Shown in pieces: positions 26,698-35,464 of a DNA stretch of 64,000 nt; position 1 is the first letter of the stretch, and every line of letters starts with the position of its first letter. The stretch is from Bradyrhizobium jicamae. Its GTDB lineage: Bacteria; Pseudomonadota; Alphaproteobacteria; Rhizobiales; Xanthobacteraceae. A program made the position numbers and the translations under genes. Location of the stretch: positions 41,400 through 105,399 of the forward strand of contig NZ_JAFCKQ010000025.1 of NCBI RefSeq assembly GCF_018130215.1. Reading direction: 5' to 3'. Under the pieces are notes generated by a model, which was given only the letters and a program-made list of their open reading frames with translations, was not told the DNA's origin and made no database searches.

Positions 26698-27183
26698 ATG
26701 GCCAAGATTTCCATGATCGTGAACGGCAACCCCGTCAACGCGAACGTCGACCCCCGTACCCTTCTGGTCCAGTTTCTGCGCGAAAGCCTGCGGCTGACGG
26801 GGACCCATGTCGGTTGCGATACCTCGCAGTGCGGCGCCTGCGTCGTGCATCTCGACGGCAAGGCGGTGAAGTCGTGCACCACCCTCGCGGTCATGGCCGA
26901 CGGTCATGAGGTCAGGACCATCGAGGGACTGGCAGCCGACGGCGCGCCACTGCATCCGATGCAGGAGGCTTTCCGCGAGAATCACGGGTTGCAGTGCGGC
27001 TTCTGCACACCGGGCATGATCATGACCGCCGTCGACCTGGTGCATCGCAAGGGCCATGACCTCAGCGACGAAATGATCCGCGAGGAGCTGGAAGGCAATC
27101 TGTGCCGTTGCACCGGCTACCAGAACATCGTTGCTTCGATAGCCGCCGGGGCCAAGGCGATGGCCAAGTCGGACCTCGCCTGA
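26698..27183 (+). CDS. coxS: CO dehydrogenase-type small subunit, two [2Fe-2S] clusters
   Basis: The 161-residue protein has the plant-ferredoxin cluster ligands C40, C45, C48 and C60 (GCDTSQCGAC ... KSC). The second-cluster ligands are C100, C103, C136 and C138 (QCGFCTPG ... LCRCTGYQNI). This is the electron-transfer subunit of molybdenum hydroxylases. ATG 26698 follows AAGAGAG; GTG 26692 is possible. It is followed directly by the FAD subunit, with no large subunit between, which is unusual. Confidence 0.92.
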   Translation: MAKISMIVNGNPVNANVDPRTLLVQFLRESLRLTGTHVGCDTSQCGACVVHLDGKAVKSCTTLAVMADGHEVRTIEGLAADGAPLHPMQEAFRENHGLQCGFCTPGMIMTAVDLVHRKGHDLSDEMIREELEGNLCRCTGYQNIVASIAAGAKAMAKSDLA

Positions 27184-27253
27184 AGTCGGATCCCGCTGAG
27201 GATCGGACCTCGCCCAGTCAACCGACATCGCTTTCCGCGATCAGGACATTCCA

Positions 27254-28060
27254 ATGTACGAATTCAAATATCATCGTCCGGCGACCGTGCGGCAGGCCGC
27301 CAACCTTCTCGTCAAGAACGAGGACGCCAAGCTGATCGCCGGCGGCCACACTCTGGTGCCGGTCATGAAGCAGCGGCTCGCCAGCCCGCCGCATCTGGTC
27401 GATCTCTCCCATATCGATGGCCTAGACACGATCGAGATGAAGGGCCGTGCGCTCGCGATCGGCGCCACCGCCAAGCACGCCGACGTCGCCAGCTCCGCGA
27501 CGGTCCGCGAGGCGATCCCGGCGCTTGCCGAACTGGCCAGCCTGATCGGCGATCCCGCGGTGCGTCACCGCGGCACGATCGGCGGCTCGCTCGCCAACAA
27601 TGATCCGACCGCTGACTATCCGGCCGCGGTGCTGGCGCTCGGCGCCACCATCGTCACCAACAAGCGCCGGCTGAAGGCCGAGGAGTATTTCCAGGGCCTG
27701 TTCTCGACCGCGCTGGAGGACGACGAGATCATCACCAGGGTGATGTTCCCCCTGCCGAAGAAGGCGGCCTATGTGAAATTCCGCAACCAGGCCTCGCGTT
27801 ATGCGTTGGTAGGTGTGTTCGTGGCCAAGCGTCCGTCGGACGTGCGGGTCGCGGTGACCGGTGCGGGCTCCGACGGCGTGTTCCGCGTCGCTGCGTTCGA
27901 GGAGGCGCTGAAGAAGCGATTCTCGCACAAGGTGCTCGAAGGCCTGACTGTTCCCCCCGATGGCCTGAACAGCGACCTCCACGGCAGTGCCGAGTACCGC
28001 GCGCATCTGATCGGCGTGCTGGCGCGCCGGGCCGTGGAAGCCGCGACCGCCAAGGACTAA
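27254..28060 (+). CDS. coxM: CO dehydrogenase-type medium subunit, FAD-binding
   Basis: The 268-residue subunit has the FAD-binding double-glycine motifs AGGHT (29-33) and TIGGS (108-112) and the downstream LANNDPTADYPAA. It takes electrons from CoxS to quinone. It begins 70 bases after coxS. The catalytic coxL usually sits beside these genes but is missing here; its 2.4 kb cannot fit in the gap. Confidence 0.92.
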   Translation: MYEFKYHRPATVRQAANLLVKNEDAKLIAGGHTLVPVMKQRLASPPHLVDLSHIDGLDTIEMKGRALAIGATAKHADVASSATVREAIPALAELASLIGDPAVRHRGTIGGSLANNDPTADYPAAVLALGATIVTNKRRLKAEEYFQGLFSTALEDDEIITRVMFPLPKKAAYVKFRNQASRYALVGVFVAKRPSDVRVAVTGAGSDGVFRVAAFEEALKKRFSHKVLEGLTVPPDGLNSDLHGSAEYRAHLIGVLARRAVEAATAKD

Positions 28061-28108
28061 ATACCAAGGCGTGATGTTGCTAACCCCTGCTCCAAGATTG
28101 GCTGTTCC

Positions 28109-29014
28109 ATGAGTGCATCGGCGTTACCCACTTCCGTCGATGCCCTGCTGGAGCTCTTGACGTCGCGCGGCTACCTTTCCGAGCGATCGCTGGCGACCGT
28201 GACCTATCTCGCGCTGCGCATGGGCCGCCCGCTGTTCCTGGAAGGCGAGGCGGGCGTCGGCAAGACCGAGATCGCGAAGGTCCTCTCGGCGGCGCTAGGA
28301 CGCAAGCTGATCCGCCTGCAATGCTATGAAGGCCTCGACGTCGCCTCCGCCGTCTATGAGTGGAGCAGCGCGGCGCAGATGATCGCGATCCGGCTCGCGG
28401 AAGCTAGCGGCGACACCGACCGCGACCAGCTCGCCAGCGACATCTTCGCCGAACGCTTCCTGATCAAGCGGCCGTTGCTGCAGGCGCTCGAGCCCGACGT
28501 TGCGGGCCCGCCGGTGCTCCTGATCGACGAACTCGACCGCGCCGACGAGGCGTTCGAGGCGTACCTGCTGGAGATCCTCAGCGACTTCCAGGTGACCATC
28601 CCCGAGCTCGGCACCGTGAAGGCACCGGAGCCGCCGATCGTGATCATCACCTCGAATCGCACCCGCGAGATCCACGACGCGCTGAAGCGCCGCTGCCTCT
28701 ATCACTGGGTGGACTATCCCACAGCCGAGCGCGAGCTTGCGATCGTCAAGTCGCGGGTACCCGGCATCTCGGCAAAGCTGTCGCAGCAGGTCGTGCGCTT
28801 CGTGCAGGCGCTGCGCGATCAGGATTTCTACAAGTCGCCGGGCGTGGCCGAGACCATCGACTGGGCGACCGCACTGTCCGAGCTCGACGCCCGCTCGCTG
28901 ACGCCGCAGGTCGTCGGCGACACGCTGGGCGCGCTGCTGAAGTACCAGGACGATATCGTGCGCATGCAGGGCGATGCGCTGCAGAAGACCTTGAAGGAAG
29001 CGACGAGCGACTAG
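28109..29014 (+). CDS. coxD: MoxR-family AAA+ ATPase, CoxD-like maturation factor
   Basis: The 301-residue ATPase has Walker A GEAGVGKTE (about 46-54), Walker B VLLIDELDRADE and sensor region IVIITSNRTREIHDALKRRCL. In Oligotropha the CoxD ATPase, together with the VWA protein CoxE, is needed to build the Cu-S-Mo active site of CO dehydrogenase. Position between coxM and the VWA gene supports that role. A palindromic repeat separates it from coxE. Confidence 0.88.
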   Translation: MSASALPTSVDALLELLTSRGYLSERSLATVTYLALRMGRPLFLEGEAGVGKTEIAKVLSAALGRKLIRLQCYEGLDVASAVYEWSSAAQMIAIRLAEASGDTDRDQLASDIFAERFLIKRPLLQALEPDVAGPPVLLIDELDRADEAFEAYLLEILSDFQVTIPELGTVKAPEPPIVIITSNRTREIHDALKRRCLYHWVDYPTAERELAIVKSRVPGISAKLSQQVVRFVQALRDQDFYKSPGVAETIDWATALSELDARSLTPQVVGDTLGALLKYQDDIVRMQGDALQKTLKEATSD

Positions 29015-29015
29015 C

Positions 29016-29109
29016 CGTCATTCCGGGGCGGCGCGTCAGCGTCGAACCCGGAATCTCGCGCCACGAGCTCCAGATTCCGGGTTCACGCTTCGCGTGCCCC
29101 GGAATGACG
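29016..29109. repeat. Long palindromic repeat, CGTCATTCCGGGG family (copy 1)
   Basis: Outer arms CGTCATTCCGGGG / CCCCGGAATGACG enclose inner arms GAACCCGGAATCT / AGATTCCGGGTTC, making a nested hairpin of about 94 bases. A related copy lies at 39096-39192. It lies inside the cox operon, so it would be transcribed. Confidence 0.85.
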
Positions 29110-29122
29110 AGGCAAGACACCG

Positions 29123-30325
29123 ATGGCGATCAATCACCTTGCGCCTCCGACCGGGCATATGGCCGACAACGTCGTCGGCTTTGCCCGCGCGCTGCGTGCG
29201 GCCGGCCTTCCGGTGGGGCCGGGCTCGGTGATCGATGCGCTCAACGCCCTGCAACTGATCGAGGTCGGCCACCGCGCCGACTTCTACGCCACGCTGGAAG
29301 CGATCTTCGTCAAGCGGCACGAGCACGCGCTGATCTTCCGCCAGGCCTTCGACCTGTTCTTCCGTGCCGCCGAAGAGTGGAAGAGCATGCTCGACTCGGT
29401 GCCGTTGCCCGATCACGCCAAGAAGAAGCCGCCGCCGGCCTCGCGCCGCGTCCAGGAGGCGATGTCGCAGCCTGCGATGCGCGAGGAGCGGCCGCAGGCC
29501 CAGGAGCAGGAGCTGAAGCTCTCCGTCTCCGACAAGGAGATCCTGCAGAAGAAGGATTTCGCGCAGATGACCGCGGCGGAGATCGCCGAGGTGACGCGCG
29601 AGATCGCCCTGATGCGGCTGCCGCAGGCCGAGCTCGTGACCCGCCGCTACCAGCCCGATGCGCGGGGCTTGCGGCTCGACATGCGCCGCACGGTGCGCAA
29701 CTCGCTGCGCACCGGCGGCGAGATCATCGATATCAGGAAGCTCGGACGGATCGAGAAGCCGGCGCCGATCGTGGCGCTGCTCGACATCTCCGGCTCGATG
29801 AGCGAGTACACCCGCCTGTTCCTGCACTTCCTGCATGCCATCACCGACGCCCGCAAGCGGGTCTCGGTGTTCCTGTTCGGCACCCGCCTGACCAATGTGA
29901 CACGCGCATTGCGGCAGCGCGATCCCGACGAGGCGCTTGCGAGTTGCTCGTCCTCCGTCGAGGACTGGGCCGGCGGCACGCGGATCGCGACCTCGCTCCA
30001 TTCGTTCAACCAGCTCTGGGCCCGCCGGGTGCTCGGGCAGGGGGCGATCGTGCTCCTTATATCCGATGGACTAGAACGGGAGGCGGATGCGAAACTGGCC
30101 TTCGAGATGGACCGGCTGCATCGCTCCTGCCGCCGCCTGATCTGGCTGAACCCGCTGCTGCGCTATTCCGGCTTCGAGGCCAAGGCGCAGGGCATCAAAA
30201 TGATGCTGCCCCACGTTGACGAATTTCGCCCGGTGCATAACTTGACGTCTATCAAGGGGTTGATCGAGGCCCTGTCTGCCGCGCCGCCAGCGCATCACCG
30301 CAGCCTGATCCGCTCCGTAGCCTAA
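29123..30325 (+). CDS. coxE: VWA-domain protein, CoxE-like
   Basis: The 400-residue protein ends in a von Willebrand A domain with the metal-site motif LLDISGSMS (DxSxS) and EDWAGGTRIATSL (Thr of the MIDAS). Its N-terminal half is helical with RRTVRNSLRTGGE. CoxE works with the CoxD ATPase in maturing the molybdenum hydroxylase. The final stretch RPVHNLTSIKGLIEAL is typical for the family. Confidence 0.88.
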   Translation: MAINHLAPPTGHMADNVVGFARALRAAGLPVGPGSVIDALNALQLIEVGHRADFYATLEAIFVKRHEHALIFRQAFDLFFRAAEEWKSMLDSVPLPDHAKKKPPPASRRVQEAMSQPAMREERPQAQEQELKLSVSDKEILQKKDFAQMTAAEIAEVTREIALMRLPQAELVTRRYQPDARGLRLDMRRTVRNSLRTGGEIIDIRKLGRIEKPAPIVALLDISGSMSEYTRLFLHFLHAITDARKRVSVFLFGTRLTNVTRALRQRDPDEALASCSSSVEDWAGGTRIATSLHSFNQLWARRVLGQGAIVLLISDGLEREADAKLAFEMDRLHRSCRRLIWLNPLLRYSGFEAKAQGIKMMLPHVDEFRPVHNLTSIKGLIEALSAAPPAHHRSLIRSVA

Positions 30326-30353
30326 AAAACCTGACCCATAGCAGGAGGCCACC

Positions 30354-30677
30354 ATGCTGAACCGCGACGAAGACATCCTCCAGGCCGCCGAGACCTGGCA
30401 GAAGGCGGGCCACGGCGTGGCGCTGGCCACCGTGGTGGATACCTGGGGTTCGGCGCCGCGCCCCGCCGGCTCGAGCCTCGTCATCAATGACGAAGGCACG
30501 TTCCTGGGCAGCGTTTCGGGCGGCTGCGTCGAGGGCGCCGTGGTCACCGAGGCGCTCGACGTGATCGCCAGCGGCCAGCCCAGAATCCTGGAATTCGGCG
30601 TCGCCGACGAGACGGCCTGGAATGTCGGCCTGTCCTGCGGCGGCACCATCCGCGTGTTCGTCGAGAAGGTCGGCTAG
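30354..30677 (+). CDS. XdhC/CoxI N-terminal domain protein
   Basis: The 107-residue protein is only the N-terminal XdhC_CoxI domain, with WGSAPRPAGSSLVINDEG and VSGGCVEGAV. XdhC-type proteins bind molybdenum cofactor and insert its sulfurated form into the enzyme. The Rossmann half is encoded by the next gene two bases later. Such split pairs are common in cox-type clusters of alphaproteobacteria, so this need not be a broken gene. Confidence 0.85.
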   Translation: MLNRDEDILQAAETWQKAGHGVALATVVDTWGSAPRPAGSSLVINDEGTFLGSVSGGCVEGAVVTEALDVIASGQPRILEFGVADETAWNVGLSCGGTIRVFVEKVG

Positions 30678-30679
30678 CC

Positions 30680-31381
30680 GTGAAGCTCGAGACCCTGAAA
30701 GAGCTCAACGCCGAGCGCGCCGCGCGCCGCCCGGTCATCGTCATCACCGACACCGCCAGCGGCGAGCAGCGCCTGGTGAAGGCAAAGGACATCGCCACCG
30801 ACCCGCTGCGCGCCGAGCTTGCAAAGCAGCTGCGGATGGGCAAGAGCGGCAATGTCGAAGCCGCCGGCAAAAAACTGTTCCTCAACGTCTACGCGCCGAC
30901 CGCGAAGCTCGTGATCATCGGCGCGGTCCATATCAGCCAGGCGCTGGCGCCGCTGGCCCGCTCGCTCGACTACGACGTCACGGTGGTCGATCCGCGCACC
31001 GCGTTTGCCAGCCCCGAGCGCTTTCCCGACGTGCCGCTGGTCGCCGAGTGGCCCGACGTTGCACTGCCGCCGCTCAACGTCGATCACTACACCGCCTTCG
31101 TCGCGGTGACGCATGATCCGAAGATCGACGATCCGGCGCTGATGCACGCGCTCGATCGCGACTGCTTCTACATCGGCGCGCTCGGCTCGCGGAAGACCCA
31201 TGCCAAGCGCGCCGAGAGGCTGCGCGCGCAGGGTGCGAAAGACAGCGACATCGCGCGCATCCATGCGCCTATCGGCCTCGATATCGGCGCGGTGTCGCCG
31301 GCGGAGATCGCGGTCGCCATCATGGCCGAGATCACGGCGCAGCTGCGCCTTGCTCCCAGGGAAAAAGAAGAAGCAGCATGA
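30680..31381 (+). CDS. XdhC-family protein with C-terminal Rossmann domain (CoxF/CoxI-like)
   Basis: The 233-residue product has the XdhC Rossmann fold: KLVIIGAVHISQALAPLA, VTVVDPRTAF, VAVTHDPKIDDPAL, YIGALGSRKTHAKRAERL and IHAPIGLDIGAVSPAEIAVAI. GTG 30680 starts 2 bases after the small XdhC-type gene and its stop overlaps the next gene as ATGA. It probably forms one functional cofactor-insertion unit with its neighbour. Confidence 0.87.
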   Translation: MKLETLKELNAERAARRPVIVITDTASGEQRLVKAKDIATDPLRAELAKQLRMGKSGNVEAAGKKLFLNVYAPTAKLVIIGAVHISQALAPLARSLDYDVTVVDPRTAFASPERFPDVPLVAEWPDVALPPLNVDHYTAFVAVTHDPKIDDPALMHALDRDCFYIGALGSRKTHAKRAERLRAQGAKDSDIARIHAPIGLDIGAVSPAEIAVAIMAEITAQLRLAPREKEEAA

Positions 31382-32982
31382 AATTCGGTCCCGCCAGTCC
31401 GGCCGACGCGATTGGCGGCGTCACCGTCCATACGCTGCGCCAGGGCGCGCTGGTGCTCAAGAAGGGCACCACGATCGGCGCTGCCGAGGTCGAGGCCCTC
31501 ACCAGGGCGGGCGTCACCGAAGTCGTCGTGGTGCGGCTGGAAGAGGGCGACGTCTCCGAGGACACGGCTGCTGCCAGCATCGCGCAGGCCGTGGCAGGCG
31601 AGGGCGTCAATGTCGAACGCGCCTTCACCGGCCGCGCCAATTTGTTCGCGGCGCGTCCCGGCGTGCTGGTGGTCGACCGCGCCGCGGTCGACCGCATCAA
31701 CGGTGTCGACGAGGCCATCACCTTCGCGACGCTGGCGGCATTCAAGCCGGTGGTCGAAGGCGAGATGATCGCGACCGTCAAGCTTATCCCGTTCGGTGTC
31801 GAGGGCAGGCTGCGCGATGCTGCCGTCGCGGTGGCAGGCCGGGACGCGCTGCGCGTCGCGCCCTACGCGATCAGGAAGGTCGGCGTGGTCTCGACGCTGC
31901 TGCCGGGCCTCTCGCCGAAGGTCATCGACAAGACGCTGCGCGTCACCGCGGAGCGTCTCGCGCCGGCCGGCGCGACCATCATCGCCGAGCGTCGCGTGCC
32001 GCATGATGAGACCGTGCTTGCGGATGCGATCAAGGAATTGCTCGGCCTGGGCGCCGAACTCGTCATCGTGTTCGGCGCGTCCGCGATCGCCGACCGGCGC
32101 GACGTGATCCCGGCGGCCATCGCCGGGATCGGTGGCGCGGTCGAGCATTTCGGCATGCCGGTCGATCCCGGCAATCTGCTTCTGATCGGCAGCGCCGGCG
32201 GCGTGCCGGTCCTGGGCGCGCCCGGCTGCGCACGCTCGCCGGTCGAGAACGGCTTCGACTGGGTGTTGATGCGACTGCTCGCCGGCATCAAGGTGACGCG
32301 ATCGGATCTCACCGGCATGGGCGTCGGCGGCCTGTTGATGGAGATCGTGACCCGGCCGCAGCCGCGCACCGTTCCCGACACCGAGGGCAATCGCAGCGTC
32401 GCGGGAATCGTGCTCGCAGCCGGGCGCTCGACCCGGATGGGCGGCCCCAACAAGCTGCTCGCCGAACTCGACGGCAAGAAGCTGGTGCGCATCGTCGTCG
32501 AGCAGGCGCTGGCGTCGAAAGTATCGGAGGTGATCGTCGTCACCGGCCACCAGGCTGATCTGGTCGAGCAGGCGCTGACGGACCTGAAGGTGACGTTCGT
32601 CCGCAATCCGGATTTCGCCGGCGGCCTCGCAAGCTCGGTGAAGTCAGGCATCTCCGCCGTCTCCGACAAGGTCGACGGCGCCATCGTCTGCCTCGGCGAC
32701 ATGCCGCTGATCGATGCGCAACTGATCGACCGCCTGATCGACACGTTCGCGCCCGACCGCGGTCACCTGATCGCGGTGCCCGTCAGCGAGGGCCGCCGCG
32801 GCAATCCGGTGCTGTGGTCGCGCCGCTTCTTCAAGGAATTGATGACGCTCGACGGCGACATAGGGGCGCGCCATCTGATCGCCAAGCACGCCGAGGCGGT
32901 CGCCGAAGTTCCGGTCGAGGGCGACAGCGCCTTCCTCGACATCGACACCCCGCAGGCACTGGAAGCGGCGAGGCGCGGCTAA
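31378..32982 (+). CDS. Molybdopterin-binding domain fused to MobA-like nucleotidyltransferase
   Basis: The 534-residue protein joins a MoeA/MogA-like molybdopterin-binding domain (about 1-340, with GAELVIVFGASAIADRRDV) to a MobA-like nucleotidyltransferase domain (about 340-534). The latter starts IVLAAGRSTRMGGPNKLL, the GTP/CTP-binding loop, and has CLGDMPLI. The CTP-using relative MocA makes molybdopterin cytosine dinucleotide, the cofactor of CO dehydrogenase-type enzymes, so that is the likely reaction. It closes the cox operon. Confidence 0.85.
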   Translation: MKFGPASPADAIGGVTVHTLRQGALVLKKGTTIGAAEVEALTRAGVTEVVVVRLEEGDVSEDTAAASIAQAVAGEGVNVERAFTGRANLFAARPGVLVVDRAAVDRINGVDEAITFATLAAFKPVVEGEMIATVKLIPFGVEGRLRDAAVAVAGRDALRVAPYAIRKVGVVSTLLPGLSPKVIDKTLRVTAERLAPAGATIIAERRVPHDETVLADAIKELLGLGAELVIVFGASAIADRRDVIPAAIAGIGGAVEHFGMPVDPGNLLLIGSAGGVPVLGAPGCARSPVENGFDWVLMRLLAGIKVTRSDLTGMGVGGLLMEIVTRPQPRTVPDTEGNRSVAGIVLAAGRSTRMGGPNKLLAELDGKKLVRIVVEQALASKVSEVIVVTGHQADLVEQALTDLKVTFVRNPDFAGGLASSVKSGISAVSDKVDGAIVCLGDMPLIDAQLIDRLIDTFAPDRGHLIAVPVSEGRRGNPVLWSRRFFKELMTLDGDIGARHLIAKHAEAVAEVPVEGDSAFLDIDTPQALEAARRG

Positions 32983-33068
32983 CGCCGAGCGGCGCGCCTT
33001 CATCCGTCGTTCACCATCTGGAAACGACCCGAGGCTAGATTCGCGCCGGGCCTTGGGGGATTTCCGTC

Positions 33069-33476
33069 TTGATCATTTCGACTGCCGCCGCGCAGCGCCG
33101 CGCGTTGATTGTGCTTGTCCTGACATTGCTGGTCGGCGCCGCGCGCTTCGTGGCGGACAATTTCGTCAGAGATGCCCACGCGGCCGGCGCATTTGCGATC
33201 GGCAAGTGCGGCGCGTATGGCCAGGCCTATGACTACCCGGCGGAAGCGGCCGCGCGGACCGCAGCACTGAAGCATTGCAAGGGCGACTGCACGACCGTGA
33301 CCATGAAGCGTGCCTGCGCCGCGTTCGCGGTCGACATGACCAATCCCTGCGGCGCGCACGGTTATGCCGTGGCACCGAAGATCTCGAACTCGCTGAATGC
33401 CGCGACGAAGAAGTGCTACGAGTATGGCGGCAAGGAATGCGTGATCCGCGCCTGGGCCTGCGACGCCAGGGGCTAG
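33069..33476 (+). CDS. Secreted DUF4189-type cysteine-rich protein
   Basis: The 135-residue product (TTG start after GGGGGAT) has a signal or anchor segment (about 11-39). A small domain follows with AFAIGKCGAYGQAYDYP, AALKHCKGDC, CAAFAVDM and CVIRAWACDA. The AFAIG...A...AL..C pattern fits DUF4189, a small periplasmic domain with disulfides. Function is unknown. A start further in would remove part of the signal, so I keep TTG. Confidence 0.7.
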   Translation: MIISTAAAQRRALIVLVLTLLVGAARFVADNFVRDAHAAGAFAIGKCGAYGQAYDYPAEAAARTAALKHCKGDCTTVTMKRACAAFAVDMTNPCGAHGYAVAPKISNSLNAATKKCYEYGGKECVIRAWACDARG

Positions 33477-33548
33477 CATGATCCGGAAAAGTGTGTAGCG
33501 GTTTTCCCTCGCGACAAACGCGGAACGCGTTTGCGCGGAGATCATGCT
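33475..33548. repeat. Palindromic repeat, AGCATGATCCGGAAA family (copy 2, complete)
   Basis: Outer arms AGCATGAT / ATCATGCT and an inner CGCGGAACGCG hairpin span 74 bases. This is the best copy of the family in the window. It directly follows the DUF4189 gene, overlapping its stop, and may act as its 3' end structure. Confidence 0.8.
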
Positions 33549-33751
33549 CACGCAAAGAACCAAAGTGCGATGACGATTCAGCCTTATATCATCGCGCTTG
33601 AGAGGCGACGGCAGGAGTTGTTTTGTTTCTCCGATTGCAGCGCTGCGCCGGATTTCTTTCCGGTCCGGCCGATCGGCCCGGCCGGTGCCGGCGGCAAGGT
33701 ATGCGTCGTCAGGACTGGTCCTGACCGACGCTCGGCCGCTAGACTTGCGGC

Positions 33752-34162
33752 ATGCAATTCGACACCAAGATCGCGGTTATCATCCGCACCGACCTGGAAG
33801 TCTGGCAGAAGCTCAACGTCGCATCGTTTCTGGCCGGCGGTATCGCGGCTTCCTTTCCCGAATGTATCGGCGAGAATTATCGGGACGGCTCGGGAACCAG
33901 CTACCTGTCCCTGATCGGACAGCCGATCCTGATCTATGGCGCCGATCGTGCCGCACTGTCACGTGCGCTGGAACGCGCGCTGGCGCGCAACGTGCGGCCT
34001 GCGCTCTACACCGAGGACATGTTCAGGACAACGCATGATGCGGCCAACCGCGAGGTGGTCAGGGCGGTCGCGCGTGCCGAACTCAACCTCGTCGGGCTCG
34101 CCATCCGTGCCGAGCGCAAAGTGGTCGACAAGATCGTCGACGGGCTGAAATTTCACAGCTAG
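33752..34162 (+). CDS. DUF2000 family protein
   Basis: The 136-residue protein starts MQFDTKIAVIIRTDLEVWQKLNV and continues GQPILIYGADRAALSRAL, ALYTEDMF and LVGLAIRAERKVVDKIVDGLKFH. This matches DUF2000, a small alpha/beta fold related to peptidyl-tRNA hydrolase 2 with no assigned activity. It is monocistronic. A palindromic repeat follows at once. Confidence 0.8.
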   Translation: MQFDTKIAVIIRTDLEVWQKLNVASFLAGGIAASFPECIGENYRDGSGTSYLSLIGQPILIYGADRAALSRALERALARNVRPALYTEDMFRTTHDAANREVVRAVARAELNLVGLAIRAERKVVDKIVDGLKFHS

Positions 34163-34212
34163 CGCGTTTTCGAGCGAAGTTGAGGCCAATTCGCGCGAAG
34201 AAAACGCGTTAA
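34161..34212. repeat. Palindromic repeat, CGCGTTTTCGAGCGAAG family
   Basis: CGCGTTTTC (34163-34171) pairs with GAAAACGCG (34200-34208), and the spacer carries the imperfectly inverted GAGCGAAG / TTCGCGCG. The type is, from my knowledge, common in Bradyrhizobium intergenic DNA. Confidence 0.65.
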
Positions 34213-34400
34213 AACCGGAACCAGCCGACTGTTGTCGGCGAAGCCGGAACAATACGGCAGGTACGGCTCTCGGCTCTTTTCTGAATATGAGATTGTGTCT
34301 ATGACTGTTTGTGATTTTGGTCGGCCAAACCATCGGCCAAAACCTGATCTGGAACTCAGCTGGAAACTTGGGCAAAAGCCGGTAGCTTGATCGCGGGACA

Positions 34401-35228
34401 ATGCGGCGCCAATACTGGATTCTGTTCGCTTGTGCCGTGCCGGTCTACTTTGCGGTCGCGGCGTGGCTGTCGTTCGCCGCGGGTCCGGCGCTCGTGGAGC
34501 CTGATGTGCGCGGCGAGCGACACGAGTTGATCCGGCCGTTCATCCCGTTCAATTCCACGTTCGCCATGACCAGCGTCGATCCCTGGTTTGGTGACCTTGC
34601 CGACGTTCCCGGGCAATTCGATGCCAGTTCGCCGATCATCCTCTACGAGGACGACAGGCCGCTCGGTCCCGCTCACAGCACGCCCCATTCCGACATCTCC
34701 ACGCTCGGCCATGGGCGCTTCTCGCACTGGAAGGGCAATTTTTCCACTTTCGTGTTCTCGTCCAGCGACAACACCGACCCCCGGACCAACGGTCGGACCT
34801 ATTGGGCGGTGAAGCCGCCGATCGCGAAGGGCTCCGGCGTTGTCCCGGATGTGTCGGGAGAGAAATATCTGCTGAAGCGGCCATTCGCTCGATTCGGAAA
34901 GTCGTCCTTCGCGGTCGTCGCCAAGGATGAGTGGTTCGCCGACTCGGCCGATACTCCGGGGCAGTTCGACGCGACCTCGCCTGTCATGATCTACGAGGAC
35001 GGCAAGCCGCTTGGACCTGCCCACAGCACGCCCCACGACCAGATCGGCAGCCTTGGCCATGGCCGCTTCTCTCACTGGAAGGGCACGGACAACTCCATCT
35101 TCGTTTTCTCGTCCAGCGACAACAGCGACCCCGAAACCAACGGCCGAGACTACTGGGTGGTCAGGCCTCCGGTGAAACGGTCGGGGATCGTGTCCGATGT
35201 GCGCGGCGAGGAGCATCCGCCCAAATGA
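34401..35228 (+). CDS. Membrane-anchored protein with two tandem repeats and a cut-off third
   Basis: The 275-residue protein has an N-terminal helix (about 6-28). Two copies of a domain of about 105 residues follow (35-140 and 150-257). Each has PGQFDAxSPxxxYEDxxPLGPAHSTPH, LGHGRFSHWKG and FVFSSSDNxDPxTNGRxYW. This module is seen as an accessory domain beside glycosyltransferases and methyltransferases, so carbohydrate recognition is possible but unproven. The C-terminus VSDVRGEEHPPK repeats the start of the module, and the DNA after TGA continues with PFSRFGG in frame, so a third repeat was cut by a stop. Confidence 0.65.
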   Translation: MRRQYWILFACAVPVYFAVAAWLSFAAGPALVEPDVRGERHELIRPFIPFNSTFAMTSVDPWFGDLADVPGQFDASSPIILYEDDRPLGPAHSTPHSDISTLGHGRFSHWKGNFSTFVFSSSDNTDPRTNGRTYWAVKPPIAKGSGVVPDVSGEKYLLKRPFARFGKSSFAVVAKDEWFADSADTPGQFDATSPVMIYEDGKPLGPAHSTPHDQIGSLGHGRFSHWKGTDNSIFVFSSSDNSDPETNGRDYWVVRPPVKRSGIVSDVRGEEHPPK

Positions 35229-35320
35229 CCGTTCAGCCGCTTCGGCGGCACAACTCCCGCCGATTCACATAAGGCCGCTGAGAGCATCGAACGAACGCGC
35301 TGCCGTCTCTGGAACACTGG

Positions 35321-35348
35321 ATCACCCGCGTGCGCAGGCGCGGGTGAT
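35321..35348. repeat. Inverted repeat hairpin
   Basis: ATCACCCGCG (35321-35330) and CGCGGGTGAT (35339-35348) form a perfect 10-base stem around TGCGCAGG. No T-run follows, so it is more likely a repetitive element than a terminator. Confidence 0.55.
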
Positions 35349-35430
35349 GGCACCGAACTTGCCATGGGATCACGCCACAAACTCACGTCGTCCTGACTTT
35401 CGCCGGCACGAGGTCGGGATGAATTTGACG

Positions 35431-35459
35431 TTGACAATGACTGACCAGTCAGTCATAAT
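35431..35459 (+). promoter_or_regulatory. TetR promoter with operator between -35 and -10
   Basis: TTGACA (35431-35436) and CATAAT (35454-35459) are spaced by 17 bases. The inverted repeat TGACTGAC-CA-GTCAGTCA (35438-35455) fills the spacer. The predicted start of transcription falls at about 35466, on the ATG at 35465, so the mRNA may be leaderless. Binding by the encoded TetR would block RNA polymerase. Confidence 0.75.
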
Positions 35460-35464
35460 GAGAT

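Noticed and set aside
27169..27214. The 12-base direct repeat beside coxS as proof of a coxL excision
   Set aside because: A deletion between direct repeats would leave one copy, not two. The repeat is noted but does not by itself show how coxL was lost.
30354..31381. A frameshifted xdhC gene
   Set aside because: The two halves have their own starts and stops and match the common split arrangement in cox-type clusters, so no damage is needed to explain them.
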